Positions 1 through 9,087 of a stretch of 64,000 nt of DNA are shown here, one piece after another. The notes beneath the pieces were generated by a model. That model was not told the DNA's origin and did no database searches. It saw only the letters and a program-made list of their open reading frames with translations. The stretch comes from an uncultured Lactobacillus sp. (GTDB lineage Bacteria > Bacillota > Bacilli > Lactobacillales > Lactobacillaceae). Where the stretch lies: the NCBI RefSeq assembly GCF_910589175.1, contig NZ_CAJURR010000005.1, forward strand, positions 13,801 to 77,800. The letters are read 5' to 3'. Position 1 is the first letter of the stretch; every line of letters begins with the position of its first letter. The position numbers and the translations under genes are program-made.

Positions 1-1447
1 ATTCCATGGAGACAAGGTTCCGGATATCGATTTAAATTTCTCTGGTGACTATCAACCAGTAGCTCATAACTATATTCGAGTTATGTTTGGCCCAGATAAT
101 TCATTTAGAGCGGGAACCATTGCGACCGTTGCTGATAAGACTGCTTATGGGTATGTGAAGCATTATGAAGATGAAAATGAACTACATTTAAGAAATGCCG
201 AGCTTGATCGTCTAGCAGCCGGTGCTTCCGGAGTAAAGAGAACAACTGGGCAACACCCAGCGGGTATTGTTGTAGTACCCGATGATATGGATATTTATGA
301 CTTTACCCCAGTTCAATATCCTGCTGATGATTTAAGTGCAGCTTGGCTTACAACTCACTTTGATTTCCATTCTATCCATGATAATATTTTGAAATTTGAT
401 ATTCTTGGTCACGACGATCCTACCATGATCAGAATGCTACAGGATCTCTCCGGAGTTGATCCATTAACTATTCCTCCTGATGATCCTGGAGTAATGTCTC
501 TCTTCTCAAGTCCTGAAATTTTAGGCGTTACTCCTGAACAAATCCAATCAAAGACGGGAACACTCGGTGTACCAGAATTTGGTACAAAGTTTGTTAGAGG
601 GATGCTTGAAGAAACGAAACCAACTACTTTTTCAGAATTATTGCAAATTTCAGGCTTATCTCACGGTACTGATGTATGGTTAGGAAATGCAGAAGACTTG
701 ATTAATAATGGTACTTGTAAGTTGAAGAATGTAATTGGTTGTCGTGATAACATCATGATGGACTTGATTCACTGGGGTGTAAAACCAGAAGTTGCTTTCT
801 TTACAATGGAGTCTGTACGACATGGTAGAGGGATTAGCGATGAAAATATGGAAATCTTGAAAAAGAATGATAAGATTCCTGATTGGTATATCCCTTCCTG
901 TCTTAAGATTAAATACATGTTCCCTAAAGCGCATGCTACAGCCTATATCTTGATGGCACTTAGAATTGCTTGGTTTAAAGTTTATTATCCAGTAATTTAT
1001 TATGCTTCTTACTTCTCTGTTCGTGCTGACTTGTTTGATTTGGTAGCAATGAGTCATGGTAAGAATACAGTTAAAGCTGCAATGAAAGAAATTCAGGATA
1101 AGGGAATGGACGTTTCTGCAAAAGACAAATCATTACTTACTGTACTTGAAATTGCAAATGAATGTCTAGAGCGTGGAATAAAGATTAAGATGGTAGATGT
1201 AAACGAATCTGAAGCAACGGACTTTAAGATTATTGATGATCATACTATCTTGGCACCATTTAATGCTGTTCCTGGGTTAGGTGATAATGCTGCAAAGCAA
1301 ATTGTAGCTGCACGGGCGGAGCAGAAATTCCTTTCCAAAGAAGATCTTGCAACTCGCGGCAAGGTATCTCAAACAATTATGGATTATTTTGAAAACAATG
1401 GTGTTCTTGAGGGGATGCCGGATCAGAATCAATTATCACTATTTTAG
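1..1447 (+). CDS. polC: DNA polymerase III alpha subunit PolC, 3' end (5' truncated by window)
   Basis: Replicative polymerase of low-GC Gram-positives. The frame is open from base 2, upstream of the first ATG at 83, so the gene begins before the window. The visible part is the C-terminal palm/fingers and duplex-binding region: [13 protein letters not shown] (start of the visible part), [13 protein letters not shown], and [17 protein letters not shown] near the end of the polymerase domain, all typical of PolC. The protein ends in a QLSLF sequence, matching the beta-clamp-binding motif pattern (QLxLF) expected at a replicase terminus. It is followed by the promoter and leader of the rimP operon. 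Identity is very secure. Confidence 0.97.
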   Translation, partial: FHGDKVPDIDLNFSGDYQPVAHNYIRVMFGPDNSFRAGTIATVADKTAYGYVKHYEDENELHLRNAELDRLAAGASGVKRTTGQHPAGIVVVPDDMDIYDFTPVQYPADDLSAAWLTTHFDFHSIHDNILKFDILGHDDPTMIRMLQDLSGVDPLTIPPDDPGVMSLFSSPEILGVTPEQIQSKTGTLGVPEFGTKFVRGMLEETKPTTFSELLQISGLSHGTDVWLGNAEDLINNGTCKLKNVIGCRDNIMMDLIHWGVKPEVAFFTMESVRHGRGISDENMEILKKNDKIPDWYIPSCLKIKYMFPKAHATAYILMALRIAWFKVYYPVIYYASYFSVRADLFDLVAMSHGKNTVKAAMKEIQDKGMDVSAKDKSLLTVLEIANECLERGIKIKMVDVNESEATDFKIIDDHTILAPFNAVPGLGDNAAKQIVAARAEQKFLSKEDLATRGKVSQTIMDYFENNGVLEGMPDQNQLSLF

Positions 1448-1455
1448 TGGGATAA

Positions 1456-1484
1456 TTTACAAATTGCAGTAAATATGCTATTCT
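1456..1484 (+). promoter_or_regulatory. Promoter of the rimP-nusA-infB operon
   Basis: TTTACA (1456-1461), 17-nt spacer, TATTCT (1479-1484) with an extended -10 TG just before it. It lies directly after polC, so the operon starts independently. The predicted start near 1491 puts the attenuator hairpins at the 5' end of the transcript. Confidence 0.6.
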
Positions 1485-1510
1485 AAGAACGAAGTTCGAA
1501 TAGCAAATTC

Positions 1511-1540
1511 GAGTGAGCAGTAATGCTCACTCTTTTTATT
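1511..1540 (+). terminator. Intrinsic terminator in the rimP leader (probable attenuator)
   Basis: A perfect 9-bp stem GAGTGAGCA / TGCTCACTC with a 4-nt GTAA loop is followed by TTTTTATT, just before the Shine-Dalgarno sequence. An upstream hairpin (GAAC-GAA-GTTC inside GCTATTC...GAATAGC, 1478-1505) and a GTAAT/ATTAC pairing across the T-run offer competing folds. It sits between the operon promoter and the first gene, so it must be read through for expression. Confidence 0.75.
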
Positions 1541-1554
1541 ACGGAGGAAGAGAT

Positions 1555-2031
1555 TTGACAAAAGTTACCGAATTGGTGGCAGACGTAGTTACGCCTTTAG
1601 CCGAAGCAAGAGGCGATGAACTGGTCGATGTTGAATATGTAAAGGAAAAGAAGCAATATTATCTTCGCATTTATGTTGATCGTCGACCAGGCGGAATTGA
1701 TATTGAAGAGATCGCAAATTTAAGTGAATTGGTATCGGAAAAACTAGATGAATTAGATCCTGATCCTTTTCCTGAACCGTATATTTTAGAGCTTTCATCT
1801 CCTGGTTTAGAACGTCCAATCAAGAATGAAAAAGATTGGGAACGTGCCAAGGGATCCTACATTCATGTTAGTCTTTATCAAAAAATTGATGGTGAAAAGA
1901 CTTTTGAAGGTACTTTAAAAGATCTCAATCAAGATCAGATCGTCTTAGAAGTAAAGATCAAAACACGACGCAAGGACATCACAATCCCTAGAAAGGTGAT
2001 TGCTTCTAGTCGCTTTGCGGTTGAATTTTAG
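1555..2031 (+). CDS. rimP: Ribosome maturation factor RimP
   Basis: Assists 30S subunit maturation in the cytoplasm. Translation gives a 158-residue protein with family motifs [17 protein letters not shown] and a C-terminal Sm-like beta domain. The frame is open from a GTG at 1513, but that would run through the leader terminator stem. The TTG at 1555, 4 nt after a GGAGGAAG Shine-Dalgarno (1543-1550), is the better start and fits usual RimP length. First gene of the nusA operon; the stop is 19 nt before nusA. Confidence 0.93.
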
Positions 2032-2050
2032 AAAGGATGATCAAAAACTT

Positions 2051-3271
2051 ATGTCTAAAGAAATGGTGGAAGCCTTTGCAACCTTAGAAAAAGAAAAAGG
2101 CATTAAACAAGAAGTTATTGTTGATGCAATTAAGGCTGCTTTAGTAGCTGCATACAAGAAAAATTATAACCAAGCTCAAAATGTAGAAGTTGTTTTTGAT
2201 GAAAAGAAAGGCAACTTCAAAGTTAACGCAATTAAAACAGTTGTAGATGAAGTTCAAGATAGTCGTCTTGAAGTAAGTTTGAAAGATGCTCTTGAAATTA
2301 ATCGTGCTTACGAGGTTGGTGACGAAATTCGTTTTGAGGTAACTCCTAAAGATTTCGGACGTTTAGCCGCTCAAACCGCTAAGCAAGTTATTATGCAACG
2401 TTTGCGTGAAGCTGAAAGAGAACATATTATTAGTGAGTATTCTCAATATAAAGATGAAATTGTTACTGGTACAGTCGAAAGACGTGACAATCGATTTGTT
2501 TATGTGAAGATTGGAAACGTAGAAGCTGTAATGCCACATAATGATCAACTACCAGGTGAAACTTATAATCCTCAAGATAAAGTTCGTGTCTTAGTGACTA
2601 GAGTAGGTTCTGATTCAAAGGGAGCTCAAATTACAGTTTCTAGAACTGCACCTGACTTAGTAAAGCGTCTTTTTGAGCAAGAAGTACCAGAAGTTTACGA
2701 TGGAACTGTTGAAATTGTATCTATTGCTCGTGAAGCAGGAGATAGAACGAAGATTGCAGTTAAGAGTAATGATTCTGATATTGATCCAGTGGGTACCTTA
2801 GTAGGACCAAAGGGAGCCCGTGTTCAAAACATCGTTAATGAATTGGGTGGAGAAAATATTGATGTTGTAAAATATGAAGATAATCCATCTGATTTTATTG
2901 CCAATGCTTTGAATCCAGCAGAAGTAATTGCAGTTCAATTTAGCGGGGATGAAGATGATAAGAATGCTTTGGTAATTGTACCTGATTACCAATTGTCATT
3001 GGCCATTGGTAAACGTGGTCAAAATGTACGTCTTGCTGCCCGCTTAACTGGCTATAAGATTGACATTAAGCCTGAATCACAAGTTGAATTTGTTGATTCT
3101 GAAGGTGATGATGTTGAAGCAGATCAAGAGACTACAAATGATAATGTCTCAAACGAAGAAACACCAGAATCTATTGCTGAACAAATTGAAGACGATCCAA
3201 GCGATAAGTTTCCAAATGGAGAAGATGTTAATTCAGCGTTAAATGATGATGCAGATAAAGATGAGGAATAG
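2051..3271 (+). CDS. nusA: Transcription termination/antitermination factor NusA
   Basis: RNA polymerase-associated pausing and termination factor. Order: N-terminal RNAP-binding domain (1-125), S1 domain, then two KH domains with VGPKGARVQNIVNELGGE and IGKRGQNVRLAARLTG. After about residue 345 comes a long acidic, Gln/Asn-rich tail (DDVEADQETTNDN region) in place of the AR repeats of enterobacterial NusA; such tails occur in lactobacilli. Start is the ATG at 2051, with GAAAGGATG upstream; the frame extends to 2000 but overlaps rimP. NusA acts on intrinsic terminators, so the terminator in its own operon leader suggests autoregulation. Confidence 0.96.
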   Translation: MSKEMVEAFATLEKEKGIKQEVIVDAIKAALVAAYKKNYNQAQNVEVVFDEKKGNFKVNAIKTVVDEVQDSRLEVSLKDALEINRAYEVGDEIRFEVTPKDFGRLAAQTAKQVIMQRLREAEREHIISEYSQYKDEIVTGTVERRDNRFVYVKIGNVEAVMPHNDQLPGETYNPQDKVRVLVTRVGSDSKGAQITVSRTAPDLVKRLFEQEVPEVYDGTVEIVSIAREAGDRTKIAVKSNDSDIDPVGTLVGPKGARVQNIVNELGGENIDVVKYEDNPSDFIANALNPAEVIAVQFSGDEDDKNALVIVPDYQLSLAIGKRGQNVRLAARLTGYKIDIKPESQVEFVDSEGDDVEADQETTNDNVSNEETPESIAEQIEDDPSDKFPNGEDVNSALNDDADKDEE

Positions 3272-3281
3272 GTGACTTTCC

Positions 3282-3578
3282 TTGAAGAAAAGAAAAATTC
3301 CAATGCGTAAGGACTTATTAACAAATACTATGCAACCAAAAAAAGAATTGGTGAGAGTAGTTGTTGATAAGGATAAAAACATTTCGGTTGATCCGACTGG
3401 GAAAAAATCAGGCAGAGGAGCTTATGTATCCTTAGAACCTGATAAAATTGCTGAAGCACAAAAAAATCAAGTTTTAGAAAAAAGCTTAGGTGTCAAAGTT
3501 TCAGCTGATTTTTATGATGATCTTTATGCATATGTTGATCATCAAAAAGCAAGAAAAGAATTGTTTGGTGATAAGTAA
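3282..3578 (+). CDS. ylxR: YlxR-family RNA-binding protein (RNase P modulator type)
   Basis: Small basic protein of 98 residues with the YlxR fold. The conserved N-terminal RK(D)L motif and GKKSGRGAYVSLE are visible. Members are nucleoid- or RNase P-associated regulators in Firmicutes. Start TTG at 3282; an ATG at 3303 is a shorter alternative. Lies between nusA and ylxQ, the standard order. Two of the family's Cys positions are not seen here, as in many Firmicutes. Confidence 0.88.
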   Translation: MKKRKIPMRKDLLTNTMQPKKELVRVVVDKDKNISVDPTGKKSGRGAYVSLEPDKIAEAQKNQVLEKSLGVKVSADFYDDLYAYVDHQKARKELFGDK

Positions 3579-3580
3579 TT

Positions 3581-3892
3581 TTGCAAAACAAACAAAAAAC
3601 TTTAAATTTACTTGGATTAGCGCAAAAAGCTGGAAAGTTAGCAACAGGGTTTGATGCAGTAAAAATATCTTTAAGCAAAAATCAAGCAAAGTTGATTTTT
3701 GTTGGAAATGATGTAAGTCAGAACACTAAAGACAAACTTAATTTCCTTATGAGAAAAAAAGATGTTAGACTAGTGGACACTTTCTCTAGTGCTGAAATAA
3801 CACAGGCTCTTGGAAAAGAGAGAAAATTAGTTTCTGTTACAGATTCCGGTTTCAGCAAAGCAATGATAAAGAATTTAAACGAAGGAGTGTGA
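3581..3892 (+). CDS. ylxQ: YlxQ, L7Ae-family K-turn RNA-binding protein
   Basis: 103-residue L7Ae/L30e-type protein. [18 protein letters not shown] and [10 protein letters not shown] are the family's signature segments for kink-turn binding. Start TTG at 3581, two bases after the ylxR stop, so probably translationally coupled. In the nusA-infB operon; probably binds rRNA or K-turn RNAs. Confidence 0.9.
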   Translation: MQNKQKTLNLLGLAQKAGKLATGFDAVKISLSKNQAKLIFVGNDVSQNTKDKLNFLMRKKDVRLVDTFSSAEITQALGKERKLVSVTDSGFSKAMIKNLNEGV

Positions 3893-3896
3893 TTTG

Positions 3897-6539
3897 ATGG
3901 CTAAAAAACGTATTTATGAAGTAGCGAAAGAATTAGACATTGAAAACAAAATTGTTGTAAAAAAGGCACAAGATTTGGGTTTTGATGTAAAGAGCCACAT
4001 GTCCTCCCTAGATGATAAGCAAGTTTCTAAGTTAGTAGATAGTTTTAAGTCTACTAATACTACGCCATCTACTGAAAAGGATTCTAAAAATTCAAGTCGT
4101 AACGAAAAAGCTAAAATAAAGGTTTCTGTGGGTGCAATTCGTCGCCGTGATAATAAGAAGGAACATGATAATCGTCATGGAAACAATAAGCACAGAAATA
4201 ATAACTTTAAGAAACAACAAAATGATCGTCGTGCTAAGGAAGATAAGAAGGCAACTTCTGCTAAGCCAGCAGCACGTGATTTATTAAATAAATTCAAGAA
4301 AAAACAAAGAGCTGAAGCTGGTGAATTGAACGCTCAGACTGAAGCTTCCCGCCGTAAATGGCATCAAGAACAAAATCCTCAAAGATCAAAGGTTAAAAAA
4401 GTGGAAAATACTCGTAAGCCAAAAGAAGAAAAACTCGAAGGAGCTGCAGCTGTAAAAGCTCGTGTTCAAGCTTCACAAAAACCAGTTGGTCCAAAGATTA
4501 TTAAACCATCGCCGGCTAGAAATAAGGCTAAGAGACCTACTGTAAAAAAGGTAGAACCTATCGCTCCAGTTGTACCTGCTCCTCAAAAAGAAGAAACAAA
4601 GCCAACTCGTAAGAAAGACTTTACTCGTAAGAAACGTGAAGTGCCAGATTATGAACGTGAAAGAAGCGAACATTCAGATAAGGCACGGCGTCGTAGAAAT
4701 AAAAAGAATAAACGTATCAACCAAAGTAAAGAAGTTAAGAAGCAACCAACTCAACGAAAGGAACGTCCATTGCCAGAAACATTAGTTTATGAAGAAGGCA
4801 TGAATGCTCAAGATTTAGGGAAACTTCTTCATAGAGAGCCTGCAGAAATTGTTAAGAAGTTATTTATGTTAGGTGTTATGACTAACCAAAACCAATCTTT
4901 AGATAAAGATACTATTGAGCTTTTAGCAGCTGAGTATGGTATTGAAGCTGAAGAAAAAGTGCATGAAGATATTTCCGATATTGATACTTTATACACTAAG
5001 GAAATGGAAGAATCTAAAGCTTCTAAACATCAAGAAAAACGTCCACCAGTTGTAACAATTATGGGTCACGTTGACCACGGTAAGACTACTTTACTTGATA
5101 GATTACGTCATACTAACGTATCTGAACATGAAGCCGGTGGTATTACGCAGAGAATCGGTGCTTACCAAGTAAGAATTGATGATCGTTTAATTACTTTCTT
5201 GGATACTCCAGGACATGCTGCTTTCTCAAATATGCGTGCACGTGGTGCTGAAATTACCGACATCGTTATCTTAGTAGTTGCAGCTGATGATGGTGTAATG
5301 CCACAAACAATTGAAGCTATTGACCATGCTAAGAGTGCTGGTGTTCCGATTATTGTTGCTGTAAACAAGATCGATAAGCCAGGAGCAAATCCTGATCATG
5401 TTATGGAACAGCTTATGAAATATGGTTTAGTTCCTGAAGATTGGGGTGGCGATACAATCTTTGTTAAGATCTCTGCTAAGACTGGTAAAAATGTTGAAGA
5501 GCTCTTGCAAATGATTTTACTTCAAGCTGATGTTATGGAACTTAAGGCTGATCCAGATCAAAAGGCAATTGGTACTGTAATTGAAGCCCGTCTTGATAAA
5601 GGCCGTGGTTCAGTAGCTGACATTTTAGTTCAACAAGGTACTTTAAAGGTTGGAGACCCAATTGTTGTTGGTGATACATTTGGTCGTGTGCGTGTTATGA
5701 CTAATGATAAGGGCCGGAGAGTGAAGAAGGCTACGCCATCTACTCCTGTAGAAATTACCGGTCTAAATGATGTTCCAGAAGCAGCTGATAAATTGGTTGT
5801 CTTTGATGATGAAAAGACAGCTAGAAGCGTTGGTGAACAACGTGCTAAGAATGCCTTAGAAAAACAACGTGAAAATGTCCAACATGTTACTTTGGATAAC
5901 TTGTTTGATACAATGAAGAAAGAGAACATGAAGGAAGTTGACATTGTTCTTAAGGCGGACGTTCAGGGATCAGCAGAAGCATTGCAACAATCTCTTGAAA
6001 AGATCGAAGTTGAGGGTGTAAGAGTTAACATTATTCACTCTGGTGTTGGTGCCATTAATGAATCTGATGTTACTTTAGCTGGTGCTTCAAATGCATTTAT
6101 TGTTGGTTTCAATGTTCGCCCAACTAATACTGCTAAGAGTCAAGCCGATTCTGAAGGTGTAGATATTCGTCTATATAACATTATTTACAAGGTTATGGAT
6201 GATGTAGAAGCTGCAATGAAGGGTATGCTTGAACCTACATACGAAGAAAAAGTTACTGGTAACTTAACTGTTCGTGAAACTTGGAAGGTATCTAAGATTG
6301 GTACAATTGCTGGTGCCTTTGTTGATAACGGTTATGTTACTAGAGACTCAGGTATTCGTGTAATTCGTGATGGTATTGTTAAGTATGATGGAAAAGTTGC
6401 ATCTCTAAAGCGTTTCAAGGATGATGTTAAAGAAGTTAAGCAAGGATTTGATTGTGGTATCACAATTGAAAACTTCAATGACATTAAAGTTGACGATCAA
6501 CTTGAAGCCTACGAGATGCAAGAGGTACCTGTTAAATAG
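3897..6539 (+). CDS. infB: Translation initiation factor IF-2
   Basis: GTPase that positions initiator tRNA on the 30S subunit. 880 residues: an N-terminal IF2N domain, a long Lys/Arg/Glu-rich low-complexity linker to about residue 300, a second IF2N, then the G domain ([14 protein letters not shown] near 390, [22 protein letters not shown]) and domains II-IV. Start ATG 3897, preceded by GAAGGAGTG; a TTG at 3894 is the only alternative. Followed after 30 nt by rbfA. Confidence 0.97.
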   Translation: MAKKRIYEVAKELDIENKIVVKKAQDLGFDVKSHMSSLDDKQVSKLVDSFKSTNTTPSTEKDSKNSSRNEKAKIKVSVGAIRRRDNKKEHDNRHGNNKHRNNNFKKQQNDRRAKEDKKATSAKPAARDLLNKFKKKQRAEAGELNAQTEASRRKWHQEQNPQRSKVKKVENTRKPKEEKLEGAAAVKARVQASQKPVGPKIIKPSPARNKAKRPTVKKVEPIAPVVPAPQKEETKPTRKKDFTRKKREVPDYERERSEHSDKARRRRNKKNKRINQSKEVKKQPTQRKERPLPETLVYEEGMNAQDLGKLLHREPAEIVKKLFMLGVMTNQNQSLDKDTIELLAAEYGIEAEEKVHEDISDIDTLYTKEMEESKASKHQEKRPPVVTIMGHVDHGKTTLLDRLRHTNVSEHEAGGITQRIGAYQVRIDDRLITFLDTPGHAAFSNMRARGAEITDIVILVVAADDGVMPQTIEAIDHAKSAGVPIIVAVNKIDKPGANPDHVMEQLMKYGLVPEDWGGDTIFVKISAKTGKNVEELLQMILLQADVMELKADPDQKAIGTVIEARLDKGRGSVADILVQQGTLKVGDPIVVGDTFGRVRVMTNDKGRRVKKATPSTPVEITGLNDVPEAADKLVVFDDEKTARSVGEQRAKNALEKQRENVQHVTLDNLFDTMKKENMKEVDIVLKADVQGSAEALQQSLEKIEVEGVRVNIIHSGVGAINESDVTLAGASNAFIVGFNVRPTNTAKSQADSEGVDIRLYNIIYKVMDDVEAAMKGMLEPTYEEKVTGNLTVRETWKVSKIGTIAGAFVDNGYVTRDSGIRVIRDGIVKYDGKVASLKRFKDDVKEVKQGFDCGITIENFNDIKVDDQLEAYEMQEVPVK

Positions 6540-6569
6540 GCATCTTTTTTCACAAAAAGGAGCTTAATT

Positions 6570-6944
6570 ATGAAACATAGAATTGGTCGTGTAGAAGGCG
6601 AAATTTTACGTGAATTGACAAAGATATTACGTAAAGATATTCGTGATCCACGTTTAAATGATGTCACTATCACAGCTGTAGAATGTACAAATGATTTATC
6701 ATATGCGACTGTTTATTACAGTATGTTGACAGATGATCCAGCAAAGGAAAAAGAAGTAGCTGAAGGACTCGATAAAGCAAAAGGTATGATGCGTCACTTG
6801 CTTGGTCAAACTTTAACTGTTTACAAGGTTCCTGAGTTGATTTTTAAGCGTGATACTTCTGTTGCTTACGGCTCTAAGATTGATAAATTAATTAACCAAG
6901 TCAAGAAGCAAGATCAAGAACGTGAGAATAAAATAAATAAATGA
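6570..6944 (+). CDS. rbfA: Ribosome-binding factor A
   Basis: Cold-shock 30S assembly factor, 124 residues with a KH-like fold. RDPRLNDVTITAVE and the VPELIFKRDTSVAYG segment identify the family. Preceded by AAGGAG. The stop lies just before a hairpin terminator that precedes truB. Confidence 0.95.
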   Translation: MKHRIGRVEGEILRELTKILRKDIRDPRLNDVTITAVECTNDLSYATVYYSMLTDDPAKEKEVAEGLDKAKGMMRHLLGQTLTVYKVPELIFKRDTSVAYGSKIDKLINQVKKQDQERENKINK

Positions 6945-6948
6945 AAAA

Positions 6949-6974
6949 GACGCCGAAAGGCGTCTTTTGTTTTT
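6949..6974 (+). terminator. Intrinsic terminator between rbfA and truB
   Basis: GACGCC-GAAA-GGCGTC stem-loop followed by TTTTGTTTTT. The Shine-Dalgarno of truB (TGGAG, 6974-6978) begins immediately after the T-run, so termination may partially uncouple truB-ribF from the upstream operon. Confidence 0.8.
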
Positions 6975-6985
6975 GGAGATTAAAT

Positions 6986-7879
6986 ATGCTAAATGGAATT
7001 GTAGTAGTAAATAAGCCACGCGGAGTAACAAGTAGTGACTGTGTTTATAAATTACGAAAAATTTTACAAATTAGAAAAATTGGGCATGCAGGTACGCTCG
7101 ATCCAGAAGTAAATGGGGTATTACCAATTGCAATTGGTCAAGCTACAAAGTTGATTGAATTGATGCATGAAAAGCCAAAGTCATATATTGGAAGTGGAAT
7201 GTTTGGGAGAGCAACTGATAGTTATGATTTAGATGGAACAACCACTGCAGAAGAAAAGATAGCTACTCCATTTACAAGTGATGAAATTATTAGTGGAATG
7301 AAGAAACTTACTGGAAAGATTGATCAAGTTCCTCCAATATATTCTGCTGTCCGTGTTAATGGTAAAAGACTTTATGAATATGCTCGAGAAAATATTCCAG
7401 TAGAACGTCCAAAAAGAAAAGTAAACATCTATAATTATGAATTAACTCAAGATCCAGAATATGATCCACTAGAAAAAACAGAAAGTTTTAATTTCGCTAT
7501 TCGCTGTTCTAAAGGAACCTATGTAAGGTCTCTAGTAAATGATTTGGGAGAGGAATTGGGAGTTCCAGCTGTGATGACCAGTCTTACTAGAACTAGCAGT
7601 GCAGGTTTTGATTTAAGTCAAGCGGTGGATTTAGAAACTATTGAAAAAGAAATAGAGTATCCTGAAAAATGGCTCCAACCAATTGATAGATTTTTTGTAG
7701 ATTTACCCCAGCTTCAAATATCACCAGATCAATTTAAAAGAGTTTCAAATGGAGCAAGCATTAAATTGAATACCAGTTATGCTAAGGTAGCTTTGGTTTA
7801 TAATGGACATATAAAAGCTATTTATCAACGACAAGGTAAAATTTATCGTCCTGAAATGATGCTTTTAAAAAATGAATAG
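6986..7879 (+). CDS. truB: tRNA pseudouridine(55) synthase TruB
   Basis: Makes pseudouridine 55 in the tRNA T-loop. 297 residues from the ATG at 6986 after GGAG; the frame is open from 6941 but that part is the terminator hairpin. Catalytic motif HAGTLDPEVNGVLPIAIG (Asp), KSYIGSGMFGRATDSYD, and RCSKGTYVRSLVNDLGE are all present, with a C-terminal PUA-like part. Paired with ribF as in many Firmicutes. Confidence 0.95.
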   Translation: MLNGIVVVNKPRGVTSSDCVYKLRKILQIRKIGHAGTLDPEVNGVLPIAIGQATKLIELMHEKPKSYIGSGMFGRATDSYDLDGTTTAEEKIATPFTSDEIISGMKKLTGKIDQVPPIYSAVRVNGKRLYEYARENIPVERPKRKVNIYNYELTQDPEYDPLEKTESFNFAIRCSKGTYVRSLVNDLGEELGVPAVMTSLTRTSSAGFDLSQAVDLETIEKEIEYPEKWLQPIDRFFVDLPQLQISPDQFKRVSNGASIKLNTSYAKVALVYNGHIKAIYQRQGKIYRPEMMLLKNE

Positions 7880-7891
7880 TGAGAGTAAAAA

Positions 7892-8830
7892 ATGAAAGTA
7901 ATAACCTTAGATTATCCTATTTCTGCACCTATCACGACTAAAAAGGTAATCTTAACGCTAGGTTTTTTTGATGGGGTGCATATCGGACATCAAAAACTCA
8001 TTAAAGATGCCAAGCTAATAGCAGAACAAAAGAAGTTACCATTGATGGTAATGACTTTTGATAAACATCCTAAAGAAATTTATAATAACGATCATAAATT
8101 TGTCTATTTGGAAACTGAGCGAGAAAAAGAGCATAAAATGGAGAAATTGGGAGTAGATTACTTAGTCATTATTAAATTTACTAAAGAATTTAGCCAGCTT
8201 TCACCTCAAGATTTTGTTGATCAGGTGGTAATGAAACTCAAGGCTGATACAGTAGTAGTGGGTTTTGATTATACTTATGGCCCCAAAGATATTGCTAATG
8301 TAGAAAATCTTCCTAAGTTTGCTAAAGATAGATTTAAAATTGTAGTGGAGCCAAAACAAGCAATAGATAAAATAAAAGTAGGCTCTACCTATATTAGAAA
8401 AGCTATTCAGCATGGAAATGTTGAATTAGCAGCTGAGTTACTTGGCCAGCCTTATGAAACTTCTGGTGTTATTGTTCACGGTTTCAGACGTGGACATAAA
8501 ATTGGCTTTCCAACTGCTAATCTTGAAATCTCTGGCTCTAAAGTTTTACCAGCTGAGGGAGTTTATGCAACTAGAGCAAAAATAAATGGCAAATGGCATG
8601 ATGCAATGACTAGCGTTGGCTATAATGAAACTTTCAAAACAAATCATGGTTTGACAATTGAAACTAATATTTTTGATTTTGATGAAGAAGCTTACGGTAA
8701 GCCGCTAACTTTAGCCTGGTACAAATTTATCCGTAAAAATAAGAAGTTTTCTGGTATAGAAGAACTTTCACATCAATTAGATCAGGATAAGCGTGATATT
8801 AAACAATATTTTTATAAATTGAAAAACTAA
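7892..8830 (+). CDS. ribF: Bifunctional riboflavin kinase / FAD synthetase
   Basis: Converts riboflavin to FMN and FAD. 312 residues: N-terminal adenylyltransferase domain (LGFFDGVHIGHQKLI, then STYIRKAIQHGNVE) and C-terminal flavokinase domain (HGFRRGHKIGFPTANL, GVYATRAKINGKW). Starts 12 nt after truB, the same operon. Confidence 0.95.
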   Translation: MKVITLDYPISAPITTKKVILTLGFFDGVHIGHQKLIKDAKLIAEQKKLPLMVMTFDKHPKEIYNNDHKFVYLETEREKEHKMEKLGVDYLVIIKFTKEFSQLSPQDFVDQVVMKLKADTVVVGFDYTYGPKDIANVENLPKFAKDRFKIVVEPKQAIDKIKVGSTYIRKAIQHGNVELAAELLGQPYETSGVIVHGFRRGHKIGFPTANLEISGSKVLPAEGVYATRAKINGKWHDAMTSVGYNETFKTNHGLTIETNIFDFDEEAYGKPLTLAWYKFIRKNKKFSGIEELSHQLDQDKRDIKQYFYKLKN

Positions 8831-8911
8831 TTTTAGGGTTACTTTTATATAATCTATGTGATAGAATATTTCTATCAATTGAAATTTAATATTTGAAAGA
8901 AGGTTACGCCG

Positions 8912-8923
8912 TTGCGTTTTTAA
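8912..8923 (+). CDS. Upstream leader ORF, Met-Arg-Phe-stop
   Basis: TTG CGT TTT TAA preceded by an excellent Shine-Dalgarno AAAGAAGG (8896-8903) with an 8-nt spacer. It ends one base before pairing segment A, so a ribosome held here would occlude that segment. A second very short ORF (GTG at 8981, Met-His-Phe-stop, after AAGGA) lies in segment B, and a 12-residue ORF (8997-9035) lies in between without a well-placed Shine-Dalgarno. Confidence 0.5.
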   Translation: MRF

Positions 8924-9041
8924 TCTTGCAAAATAGCATAGTTGAATTTTAATAATTATTTTTCTTTTATAAGGACAACTGTGCACTTTTGACAAGATGG
9001 AACGTAGATGGGATCTTCTTTTTTTGCTTAACTAGGAGAAA

Positions 9042-9072
9042 GTCTACACTTGTCAAAAGTGTAGGCTTTTTT
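9042..9072 (+). terminator. Intrinsic terminator of the ABC-F attenuator
   Basis: GTCTACACTT (9042-9051) pairs with AAGTGTAGGC (9057-9066), 10 bp with one G-U, loop GTCAA, followed by six T. It lies 15 nt before the ABC-F start codon, so it stops transcription before the gene unless the antiterminator forms. Confidence 0.85.
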
Positions 9073-9087
9073 CGTGAGGTGAGTAAT

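Larger units (their letters stand above)
8848..9072 (+). promoter_or_regulatory. Attenuator leader of the ABC-F gene
   Basis: A TATAAT box (8848-8853) precedes a leader with three mutually exclusive pairing segments. Segment A, CTTGCAAAA (8925-8933), pairs with segment B, CACTTTTGACAAG (8984-8996), with one bulged A. Segment B is perfectly complementary over 13 bp to segment C, CTTGTCAAAAGTG (9049-9061). Segment C forms the core of an intrinsic terminator. A 3-codon ORF ends just before segment A. The layout matches drug-induced transcription attenuation known for ABC-F and erm genes: a ribosome stalled at the small ORF would cover A, free B to pair with C, and break the terminator. Confidence 0.75.

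Noticed and set aside
5630..5944. 104-codon minus-strand ORF in infB
   Set aside because: Lies fully inside the conserved IF-2 coding region and mirrors its codon pattern.
6941..6985. Longer TruB start at 6941
   Set aside because: This stretch is the terminator hairpin; the ATG at 6986 has a GGAG site and fits family length.
8989..9087. N-terminal extension of the ABC-F protein from a TTG at 8989
   Set aside because: It would translate through the terminator and antiterminator; the ATG at 9088 has a proper ribosome site.
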